Source of the DNA: Erythrophleum ivorense
Taxonomy: Eukaryota > Streptophyta > Magnoliopsida > Fabales > Fabaceae
Reading direction: 5' to 3'
DNA: 64,000 nt
NCBI GenBank assembly: GCA_026724425.1
Contig: JAIUCV010000007.1
Location: 24,100,119 to 24,164,118 of the forward strand
A model generated the notes under the pieces. It worked only from the letters and a program-made list of their open reading frames with translations. It was not told where the DNA came from and did no database searches. Positions 49,166-59,800 of the stretch are shown here, one piece after another (position 1 is the stretch's first letter; each line of letters begins with the position of its first letter). A program made the position numbers and the translations under genes.

Positions 49166-49778
49166 TTGCTCTTGTTTGAGCCATGAGACCCCTAGAGCAT
49201 GGATTTGCTCTCTTATGTATTTCTTGGCTATGATTGCATAACATGCATGCTTGCTTCCATGTACTTGAATGAACCATATATATGTTTGAATATTGATTTA
49301 GCAACTGGTATTCTTTGACTCATATTTCCTTATCACCACTAACCATGGCTAGGTGATATGCAAAGCAAGGGCAAAGTTGAGCAAAATACTTGGAGAAGTC
49401 ATTTATGACAAGGAAATTAGTCTAGGATATGATATAGCATAAATACCAATGTATCTTTATATTTTGATACCATTACTCTTGTTTAAGCCATGAGACCCCT
49501 AGAGCATGGATTTGCTCTCTTATGTATTACTTGGCTATGATTGCACAACAAGCATGCTTGCTTCCATTTGCTTGAATGAATCATATATATGTTTGAATAT
49601 TGGTTTAGCTATTGGGATTCTTTGACTCATATTTCCTTATCACCACTAACCATGGCTAGGTGATATGCAAAGTAAGGACAAAGATGAGCAAAATGCTTAG
49701 AGAAGTCATTTATGACAACAAAATTAGTCTAGGATATGATACAACATAAATATCAATGTATCTTTATATTTTGATGTA
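49166..49778. repeat. Two-copy tandem duplication, 307-bp period, inside the X LTR
   Basis: The phrase CCATGAGACCCCTAGAGCAT begins at 49,181 and again at 49,488. The copies then match closely through TCACCACTAACCATGGCTAG and GTCTAGGATATGATA. The duplication is confined to this X copy and is not obvious at the equivalent place in the others. Confidence 0.9.
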
Positions 49779-50117
49779 ATGAAATGGAAATATATGTCAA
49801 AATGTTGGACATTGATTTTGTGATCAATAGATGCAAATGTAAGGTTATAGAATATGATTTAGTATATGAATACCTATATGACTTATGTGCATTCTTGCAT
49901 GTGGGAGGGTGATTTTTAGTTGCAAGACAATTCTTATATGATAAATTATTACTATATGATGCACATGTGGAAAGAAATTTGCTCATGGTGAGAATTGGCA
50001 TATTAGAGCTTATATAGTACTATTTAGGATCAAAATTTTAACCATTTGAGCTATAAAATATCCCTTTACCCTGATAGCCTTAATGACCAAATTTGGGTTA
50101 GGGGCAAGAATTCTGCA

Positions 50118-52322
50118 TTTTCTCACATTTAAAGCAAGATTCAGCCAAGGTAATAGTTGTACAACTTAATCCCCTTATCTTTCTCTTTAATTTGGTTCGA
50201 TTAGTTTTTCATTTGGAGTATTTTTACCTTACCCAAAATCTGAAATGTGGGAATTTGGGGATTTTCTTGGTGAAATTCGTAGGTTGAGGTTAGGGCTGAC
50301 CTTGGGTGAGTTTAAACCCTCCATTTTGATGCTTCATTTGTTAATTTGAGACCCCCATAGCTGATTTATAAAATGGGTATTAATTCTGTACGAATTTGCT
50401 TAGGATTTTGGGTAGAATATTGAGTTTTCTGGTGAAAAACACTCTAATCCGAATTTGGGATTTGTGATGGCTGTTGCAAATTTGTCTACAAGTGAGGTAA
50501 CCGGGTTTATATCAATTCCATGTATATATATTTGATTTAATTTCATATGTTACTGTGTATGAATGATTTGAAATGTTGAATGAATTGGTTGGCTATCTAT
50601 TGAATTATGATTGGACCTTGTGAGTCTATGGTGGAGCTATGGTGCGGCTGCCACCCGTGCATGTGCTTCGATCGAGCACTGGGTTATGATCAAACCCAGA
50701 TACACTAAGCCCCGGTTGTGCTCAATAGGGAGTAGGTGCCGTGGATGGGCCTCTACCGGTGTTAATGGCCTTTAACATGTGATGATCTGATTGCTAGTAT
50801 GGGATAGTAATCATGATAGCTTAATTGTTTCATTTGCTGATATGATGGATATGAATCTGATGTTGATTTTGATTCATGCATATATGCTAATTAAACTAAA
50901 TATATGATGGAATTGCCTTAGTTACTGAGATTTATATCTCTCCCCGTTTCATGGGATTAACATTTCAGGTGAAGGTTCTTCGGGTAAGGATAAAGGGAAG
51001 CAAGTGGATGAAAATCCATGAGCTCCAACATATGGGAGAAGGCTACACTTAGGCTGGCCTATTTAGTAGAGATGCAATTTTGTTATTAGTTTACATAGCA
51101 TCATCATGTTTTCATGTTGCCAAGTGTAAGTGTTCATATTTTGTTTGATTGAAATGTAACCGTTAAGGATTTAAGTCTCATTATAGTTGAATATTAATGT
51201 ATGAACTTATACTATCATATACATAATTTTGCTGGAATTGTGATATGGATTACCATATGGGAATTGTAGTCATATGATGCCTTAGATGTGGACATAAGCT
51301 ATTATTAAATAGAATCTCTATGGAATGTGCATGGGTTGTTAATTGCTGCTAATGCATGTGTTCTTGCTGTCATATATTCATGAATGGGCAAGTAGGAAGT
51401 AGTATTTAAGTTTTGCAATGGTAATGGATAGATTGATGGGTAAATAAGGTAGATAAACACTATTAGAATCACATAAAATAAGGAAAGGTGGACCTGGAGT
51501 GTTTCTAAGATGAGATTTGAAGTGTAAGAGGAAAAATTTGGGTAATGTAGTCACAGGAGAGAGTCTCGCAGCAGCTAAGAAGGCTTCACTGCGGCCAAAT
51601 GAGAGACAGAGTCGAACGGCGTTGTGGCATAACCAATCCCGCCGCGGCGCATGGGAAGAAAAATTGGTCTAGGGAGTGACAGTGGCGAAGAGCACCGCGG
51701 CCTGATAAATCTCGCCGCGACACAAAGTGGGAAAAATTGCCCAGGAGGATGATAGAATGGGAACTCACCGCGACGCGAGTTGAGGAAATAAAATAAGGGT
51801 TGGACAGAAGCAAAACTCGCTGCGGCACAAATATATTGTGCCGAGGCGAGAATCGTGGGAGTTGAGAATAGTAGTTCTAGGAGGCGTTTTCACCGCAGCG
51901 CCACATAGGTTGGCTGCGGCGCTGCAGCGAGATTTGTGAAATTTGTCCAACGATTCCAGAAAGCAACTTGGCCTCGGCGGGAAAGGTATAGGCCGCGGCG
52001 CAAGTCCTCAACCTACTCCTTTTAGCCTAGAAACCCCAATTTCTTCAACGGTAATGGTAAGAGATGATATAGGAACACTTGTGGGAGGTTATTGGGTATT
52101 GAAACTGATGGACAGTTGAATCATTAACCCCTTATGGTAGTAGGATTTCTTTTATGCAAATTTTGTTTTGTTGAGTTGGTATGGTGATGACCCTAACATC
52201 AAGGTTCAAATTTTCCCCATATTTTCACAATGTGATAAATTGTAACCACTCAAACCTTGATAATTAATTATTAATCATATATTTAACCATAATTATAATG
52301 ACCAGAAGGGAGGGTTGTCACA
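50118..52322 (+). repeat. Family A LTR fragment, 5'-truncated
   Basis: From about 50,118 the sequence follows the A LTR from its position near 39,200 to its end. Shared phrases include TCGATTAGTTTTTCATTTGG against TGATTAGTTTTTCGTTTGAA, the conserved block at about 50,620-50,760 (GGTGGAGCTATGGTG, CTCAATAGGGAGTAGGTGCC), and the CG-rich array. It ends GGTTGTCACA at 52,322. About 560 bp of the 5' part is missing and no primer-binding site follows. It could be the displaced 3' LTR of the element at 38,643, or an inserted LTR truncated by the same deletion that removed the end of X copy b. Confidence 0.8.
51560..52010 (+). repeat. CG-rich tandem motif array, best-preserved copy
   Basis: This is the strongest CG-dense island outside the PLATZ exon. 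Motifs include CCCGCCGCGGCGC (51,638), CACCGCGGCC (51,692), CTCGCCGCGACAC (51,711), CACCGCGACGCGAG (51,765), CTCGCTGCGGCAC (51,817), CACCGCAGCGCC (51,889), GGCTGCGGCGC (about 51,912) and GGCCGCGGCGC (about 51,991). Spacing between equivalent motifs is mostly 71-78 bp. Many are self-complementary around CCGCGG. It is equivalent to the arrays at 9,345-9,725 and 41,079-41,350. Confidence 0.85.
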
Positions 52323-55300
52323 AGAGATAGAGTTACTCTACAGAGAGTCAGAATATTTAATGCTTTGGTAAAGGTTAGCAAGGTAATTGAAAATAATTTG
52401 TAAGAAATAATGTAGGTAAGAGCTAGTCAGAAGGAAACCATAAAATTGACAAGACTGAGACAAAAAGATAATATGAGTGTTATAGCTAACCCAAAAAAAA
52501 AGGCAAGATACCCTAGAACAAGAAAGGGCAGAAAGGGAGGAAGTTTTAGGCTAGCAGAGGACAACCATCCTAGATTACATGTTACAGATGTGAGAAGTCA
52601 GGACACAACCTAAAATTGTTCTTGGATAGAGATGGCACCTCCACCTAGACCACAACCCAAGTAGGTATTTGCTTTTACTCAGCAGTCAGCCAGTGAATCT
52701 CCTAATTTGATTAGAGGTATGATTAAAGTTAATGATTTTCTTGTGATTATTATGTTTAATTCGGGTGCTAGTTACTTATGTATATCTTAGGATTATGTGA
52801 GAAAATTGGGTTTAATTATTGGTACTTTACCATATGATATGTCTTAATCTACCCTTACTGAAGGTCATATGATTACTTCTCATGTTTGTTTGAATGTCAT
52901 TATATAGTTTAACCATTGTTTAACTACTATTGATTTGATTTGCATGCCTTTCTATGATATTAACTTGATTATTGGCATGAAATTAGATAATTGCTAATAA
53001 TGTTATACTAGGGCTATACATGGGCAGGGCTAGGCTGAACATCTAGTAGGCCCGATACCCTACCCGATTAAGACATCGAGTTTATTTTTATGCCCATAGC
53101 CCGACCTGACTGAAATAAGCCCGATTTTATGTTAGGTTAGGGCGGGTTAGGGCCGCCTAGACTTTTTTTTTATTTTTTAATAAATTGACACTTGTAATAT
53201 AAAAATATCTTTTTACAGACTCATAGGTATATATTTCAAAATAATAGACCTTTAGAACTCTTATATTTTTATTAGTAATAAAAACATAGTCTAGTATTAT
53301 TAAACAAAATATAAGCTATACTAGCATAATTAGCCTTAAGTAAGTATGTGTATTTTTGTTATTCAACACAAGAAATGTTAGGAAGCATACACATCAATAA
53401 TAAAAACAATTAAGAAGTAGGGAAGGTTTGCATAAGTAATAAAATTTACAATATGTAGAGATAATTGGATGAAATAAGAATTATATATATATATATAAAA
53501 GATAGCAAGACGTTAATAATTAAAAAAAGTAACTATTAGGGCAGCTTGGGCAGAACATGCTTTCGCTTGTGGCCCAGCCTGACTTGATATAGTTTTGTTT
53601 AAAGTTCTGTCAATTTATATTTTTGACCCAATTCGGCCCAACCCGGCCCTATTAGACCGGGCTAGGGGGCCCCTAGGGCATATCGGGCCAATGAACACCT
53701 CTATGTTATACTTGCTTCTGTACATAAAATCATTATCTTGCCTAAATGTGGGACTATACCTAGTACTTAGGCTGAGTTATCTTTCTTATCCACTATTTAG
53801 GCTAAGAGATACTTAGAACATGGATGTCAAGAGTTTCTAGTTTTTTTTCTCTATACAAGCAGAGGTAGAGGAAGGGATAGATGAAATCCCTGCAGTTAGG
53901 GAATTCTCAGAAGTTTTCTCTAAGGATTTTGATTTTAGTAGTCTACCTTTTGAGAGAGAAATAAAGTTTTCCATTGATATAATACCTGGGGTTGGATTAG
54001 TGTTTAAAGCTCCTTATAGGATGGCTTTCACTGAGCTAGTAGAATTGGAAAAGCAAATTAAGAAATTATTAGAAAAAGGGTTCATATGCCCTAGTGTATC
54101 ACCCTAGAGAGCTTCTTTTTTGTTTGTTAAAAAGAAATATGGTAGTCTGAGATTGTGTACAGATTATAAAAATTTAATAAGGTTATCATTAAGAATAAGT
54201 ATTCCCTCCTTAGAATTAATGATCTTTTAGATCAATTAGCAGGGGCATTAATGTTTTCTAAAGTAGACCTTAAATCTAGCTATCATCAATTGAGAGTTAT
54301 AGCTGAAGATATCTTAAAGATGACATTCAAAATTAGATATGGGTATTATGAGTTCCTGATTATGCCTTTTGGTTTGTCTAATACATTGATTATTTTTATA
54401 AACTATATAAATAGGGTATTTATACCCTATTTAGATAAGTTTGTTATGATCTTTATTGATGATATCCTTGTGTACATTAGGTCATTTGAGGAGCATGAAA
54501 GGTATCTAAGAGTAGTTCTTGAGACCTTGAGAGATAAGAGACTGTATGCCAAACTTAGTAAATATAAGTTTTGGCTTATTAAAGTGAGGGTTTTAGGTTA
54601 TGTGATCTCACAGGTTACGGTTGATTCCCATAGAGTTGAGGTTGTATTACAGTGGGATAAACCTAAAACCATCACTGAAGTTAAAAGTTTTCTAGGTTTG
54701 GCAGGTCATTATAAAAGATTCATATAGGGCTTTTTTCATATAGCCTTACATTGACTAGGCTAATTAGGAAAGAGATATTGTTTGTGTGGGATGATAGTTG
54801 TGAAAGGAGTTTTCAAGAGTTGAAACTCTAATTGACCACTACCCCTTTGTTAGTTATACCTAACCCTAGTAAACTTTTTATGCTTCATATTGATGCTTTG
54901 AGAAAAAGGTTAGAATATGTGTTGATGCAACATGGTAGAGAAATGACATATGCCTTTAGGCAGTTGAAACAGCATAAGGAGAATTATCTCACATGATTTG
55001 TAGTAAACTGTAGTAGTATTTGTCCTTAAAATATGGAGGCATTACCTGTATGGTACCATAATAAAGATATACAATGACCACAAATGTTTGAAATATTTAT
55101 TGATTAGAAAGAATTAAATATAAGATAGAAGAGATAGGTGGAATTCTTAAAATATTATGACTATATATTGAAATACCATTCAAGTAAGGCTAATGTGGTG
55201 GCTAATGCTTTGAATAAAAAGTCTATACATGCAACCTATATGATAATCAGGAAATAGAAACTCATAAAAAAATTCAGGAATATGAATATTTCCTATTGTA

Positions 55301-56760
55301 TGCTTTTAGGTAAATTGTTAATAAGTAAGACTAGAATAGAGAATGACCTAAGAGCTCAAATCTTAAATGCCCAAAAAAAGATGACTTTTTGAATCAGGTT
55401 AAGAGTGAGATTTTCCAGGATAAGACCTTAGAGTTTAGGGTGTCTGAGGATGGTATGGTTATGTACCGTGATAGAATCTATATGCCAAATAAAATTGAAT
55501 TGAAAGAAAATATTTAAAGGAGGTACATAAGAGTAAATATACAATTCATCCAAGTGCCATAAAGATGTACTAGGATTTGAAAGATTGTTTTAGTGGATAG
55601 GGATGAAAACAAACATAGCCAGTTATGTGGCTAAGTGTTTGGTATGTTAGAAGGTCAAAATTGAGCATTAGAGACCAGCTAGGTTATTACAACCTCTAAA
55701 TTTTCCTAAGTGAAAATGGAATAGTATAACTATAGATTTTATCATGGGATTACCAAAAACATTTTTAGGACATGATGCTATTTGGGTAATAGTGGATAGA
55801 CTAACTAAGTCCTTACACTTTTTACTGATTAAGGTTGTATGTACTTTGAATAAATTAAACCAATTGTATATAAAGGAGATAGTGAGACTTTATAGGATGC
55901 CTAATATTATTGTATATGATAGAGACCCTAAGTTTACATCAAACTTTTGGAGATCACTTTTGGCAGCTTTAGGAACTAAACTCAAATTTAGTACTACTTA
56001 TCACCCCCAAGCATATGGTTAAACAGAAAGGACCATTCAAACCCTAGAAGACATGTTGAGGGCATGTGTATTAAATATGAAAGGAAACTGGGATGTGTAT
56101 TTGCCATTAGCTGAGTTTGCATATAATAATAGTTACCATTCCAGTATCCAAATGGATCCATTTGAGGCTTTGTATTGGAAAAAATATAGATCAATTGGGT
56201 TATTCTAGGTGAGAGGGTTTAATAGGACTAAAGATAGTAGACTAGCCATTAGGTAAATAGAATTGATTAGAAAGAAATACCTTACATGCCAAAGTAGACA
56301 AAAGAGTTATGTAGATAAAAGAAAGAGGCCGTTAGAGTTTGAAATTGAAAATCATGTATTCAGTTGAGTATCTCCAGTTACTAGAGTGAGTTGGTCTATT
56401 AAAGTAAGGAAGCTCAATCCTAAGTATATAGGTCCATTTGAAATCCTTAAAGAATTGGACTTGTTGCTTATCATATTGCTTTGCCTCTTAACCTAGTCTA
56501 AATTCATGATGTATTTCATGTATCCCCACTTAAAGAGTACTTGTCAAACCTCTCACATATCATAAAATATGAAAACATTCAATTGCAGGATAATCTTTCT
56601 TATGTAGTAGTACCAAAGAAAATTGTTAATACCAATATCAAACAACTAAGAAATAAGAGCAATCCTCTAATGAAAGTGGTCTGGAAAGGCCTATCTTCTA
56701 ACAAGGAAATTTGGGAATTAGAGGATGATATAAGGAAGCAACGTTCATAATTGTTTAATT
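52323..56760 (+). pseudogene. Chromovirus (Tekay-like) Ty3/gypsy polyprotein remnant
   Basis: The domains are in the normal order with many stops and shifts. A gag end with a damaged zinc knuckle (CYRCEKSGHN) is near 52,580. The protease (about 52,700-53,760) reads MFNSGAS where the family has an Asp in DSGAS, and is split by a MITE. Reverse transcriptase (about 53,900-54,730) has KFSIDIIPG, FSKVDLKSSYHQLRV, MPFGLSNT and FIDDILVY, the catalytic site. RNase H is at about 54,780-55,250. Integrase (about 55,500-56,200) has the core VDRLTKSLHF, YDRDPKFTSNFW and ERTIQTLEDMLRACVL, containing the DDE residues. The C-terminal chromodomain (56,541-56,750) has PKKIVNTNIKQLRNKSNPLM and VVWKGLSSNKEIWELEDDIR. 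Chromodomains of this lineage target insertion to heterochromatin. The right-hand LTR starts at 56,810. Confidence 0.9.
53009..53703. mobile_element. hAT-type MITE inserted in the protease region
   Basis: The 695-bp insert starts TAGGGCTATACATGGGC and ends, reverse complemented, TAGAGGTGTTCATTGGCC. It is flanked by the exact 8-bp duplication TGTTATAC (53,001-53,008 and 53,704-53,711). Eight-bp duplications and termini of the TAGGGGTG / GTTCAWKGGCC type are typical of non-autonomous hAT elements. GC-rich subterminal blocks rich in GGCCCG and GGGCCG flank an AT-rich middle. Removing it rejoins protease sequence (the AANNVIL region). No transposase is encoded. Confidence 0.92.
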
Positions 56761-56799
56761 GAGGTATGTTCTAAATTTTGAGGATAAAATTTATTTTTA

Positions 56800-56809
56800 A
56801 AAGGTGAAA
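56800..56809 (+). other. Polypurine tract before the 3' LTR
   Basis: AAAAGGTGAAA-like purine run directly before TGTAATATTT at 56,810. This is the usual primer for plus-strand DNA synthesis in LTR retrotransposons, and its position supports the LTR start. Confidence 0.65.
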
Positions 56810-59800
56810 TGTAATATTTTATATTTTGTAAACTAACATATAGTTTCTAAAGAATGGTAAAGAATAATTAAAAAAAGTCACAAGGACAGAAAAAGCTAGT
56901 CAGATCTAAAAGAACTAATTCGGGCCAATGTGAAATAAAGTTAGTAAATTAACTAGATGAGGTTAGTTTAACTAAATCTCGGACAATGTATGGTTTATGA
57001 CCTCAGGTAGCCATAACTTTGACCAAAATTTTTTGAACTATTTTAAGTCATTGTAACCTCTAAAATGGTGGATTTAAAGAGTAGGTGCAAAATCAGTATT
57101 TTTGAAAAAATTATAAACCCTGCTATATATATGTGACACACCATTATCTCCCCCTTCTCATAATGACCTAGGTAGCACCAAATTCTCTCTTGGAGGCATG
57201 AAGAAGGAAGATGGAAGAAGGAAAAAAGAAGTCACATATACGTAAGTAAACTTCCTAAATTTGGTTATTAGGTTGTTATAAACTTTCTCCTACTTGTTCT
57301 CCTCTTTCTTATTGTGGTTTTCATTTATCAAAAGAGTGAGTTTTGTGGCTGGTCCCTTGAGTGAAGAAGCTCCTTTGAGGAAGCCGATTATACCAAAATA
57401 ATTCTCATTAAAAGTACATCAAAGCAAGTTATGGTTTATAGTAGGAAATATTTTTATTCTTGGAACCCTAAACCAACCTAGGTTTAGCTAAGAGAAGGAA
57501 GGATGGAAGGAGACTAGAGCTTGATGGAAACTTGGTGAAACCAAGGGTTTTGAAGGGTAAAGAATAAGAATATGCAAAAGGAATTAGTTAAAAACAAAAG
57601 GAATGGTATATGGCTTCACCTAAGATTAGAAATTGGCCTTGAAAGATTCAAAACCTTAGGAGAGTTAATTGATTCCTTTAATGCCATAAATGAGTTAGAA
57701 ATGAATTATGGAAATCCTAAAACCATTAGATTCCATATAAAGTAAGCAAAGCTCTAAGATTTGGGGCAAGAATTGTAATGTCTAGTTTTATAAAAACAAC
57801 AGAAACAAATACGTTTTCAAAGTAGATCCTTTGAAATGAATTGGTTAAGGCTCAGAAAAATTAGAATGATGATTTAAACATTAAATAATGAATTTAGAAG
57901 GCCAAAGGTACCTTGAAACAGAGGCTAAAATGGCTAGACAAAAATTAATGAAATAGTTACGAAACGTAATGGCATTTTTGTAATTTTGAAAAAATTATAG
58001 AATTCTCATAGGAGGGCCTTTTAAATGGAAAATTTGAGTTCTTTGGGGTTCTTAGATGCCCTAAAAATCATGGAAAACATCAGGACAGTTAAAACTTGTT
58101 CAGTATATGTTTTCTAATGTCGGTTGACCTAAATATTAACTCTTTCATTTAGGAAGGTTTTAGCTCCGATTTGAGTGATTCCAAAGACATTTTATAAGAT
58201 TGAGGACCTAAATTTTATGATAGAAAATATGATTCTAAAAAAGGGGCTAAAATGAACTGGAAACAAAAATGCCAAGATTAAGGGACAACATTAGAATTTT
58301 TAGAAATAACTTGTTAAACCTACCTATATATAGGACCACACCCCACTCTCCCTTTCACTTAGCTCATTGTATTTCTACCCTAAACTAGAGAAAGAACCAA
58401 GAGAGTGAGGCGCACAAGGGAGAGAAGAAAGGAAGGCGAAAAAGCAAGGAAAATGTATGGGTTTTCATGGAATTTCATGGTTTCTCTTTAACAAACTCCT
58501 TTTTCTCCATCTTCCCTTCTTTCCTATGGTTTTATTGAAACTTTTAGGTCTATTTTGAGGTTAGACCTAAGGGGGGAATTTTCAAAAATCAAGAGGAGAA
58601 GCTAACCAAGTGAAGATCAAGTTAAGGAAACTAATAAATCAAGGTATTTTGCCATAGTTCAAGCTTGATGTTTCTTGTTCTTTCTCTTACATGTTTTGCC
58701 CTATATATGACCAGCCCTAAGGGGTTGAATTTATAGCTAAAATAAGGATGAATCTTAGGAAAATGAGGGAGAAGAATAAGAATATGCAAAGGAAACAACA
58801 AAATAACCATTAGAATTCAAGATAGAAAAGTTAGGGTTTCAAGTGTTCATTAAAATTATGTTTTGATACAAGAATTCCTAGGCCAAATTGAGTGTTTGGA
58901 TGAGCTCTTAAGATCCCTAGAAGGCTTCTCACATTCATCTTCCATCAAGAAAACAAAGAAAACTAACTTGGTGCTCAAATAAGGTATGGTTTCAGCCTAA
59001 GCTAGAAAGAATACCAAGGGATAGTTTTAATTTGTTCCAAGCTTGATTTTGAGTCATATATGATGGAAGAGAATAAGAGAAAGCCTTAGAAAATTTTAGA
59101 AGTCATGATTAGTGAGATGTAGTTATAGTTCCATATTATGGCTTAAAGAAGTAACACCTAACTAGGCTCCTTAAATTAATTGTGTGATGACTCGAAGAGG
59201 CTTAAAAGGAGTCAAGAATCATAGCTGAATAGAAAGGATGGAGCCAAGATGATGTTTTCTTAAGGTTGCTTTATTAAGTGCATTATGGAACCAAAAAAAA
59301 GCCATATGAGCTACCTAGTTTTTCTAATGAATATGTAGCTTTAGAATTTGGTTTAAGAGTATAATTGGCTTCCATATGATATGTTTAGGCCAAGAGAAAC
59401 AAGCCCTACCTTATTGTGTGTGTGTGGCCGACGAAGAGGAACCAAATTCAAGAAGAAAAGTGTGCATTTGTGACAAAGGTAGCTTTCTCTTCTTTCTCTC
59501 ATGCATGAGTGGATATCTATCTTGTCTTTGAATATGTGTATGTATGTGTTAAGCCATGAAAAAGTGTTCTAGCATGAACTTATATGTTATGGTACCATGA
59601 TGTTTATTTTATGCATTTGAATGATACTTTGTGACTTTGCTTTGGTTTGCTTGAGTGTGGTGAAACCAAGAACCCACTAGCCATGGTGAGGATGAGCCAA
59701 AAACCCTCAATAATAGTTGAGACAAAGCCAAGAGTCTCCCAAGAGTAAGGCTTAGTTCAAAGTCTTTAAGAAAAAGTTAAAGTAAGTCCAAAATCCTTGA

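Larger units (their letters stand above)
43695..50117 (+). repeat. Family X LTR (copy b), truncated, with a nested solo LTR
   Basis: The outer parts (43,695-44,360 and 48,032-50,117) align in order with the X LTR at 56,810. Examples are ATATAGTTCTTAAAGAATGG against ATATAGTTTCTAAAGAATGG, AAAGAGTGAGTTTTGTGGCT in both, and CTTGAGTGAAGAAGCTCCTT in both. About 20 bp of the 5' end and roughly the last 0.5 kb are missing. It joins truncated RT sequence on the left and an A-type LTR fragment on the right. It may be the 5' LTR of the element whose pol lies at 52,323-56,760, but the primer-binding site is lost. Confidence 0.75.

Noticed and set aside
51560..52010. Regular repeats resembling a CRISPR array
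   Set aside because: The units are degenerate, they lie inside an LTR of a plant retrotransposon, and no cas genes are present.
53595..53816. 73-codon plus-strand open frame
   Set aside because: It spans the end of the hAT MITE and the following protease remnant, so it is not a gene.
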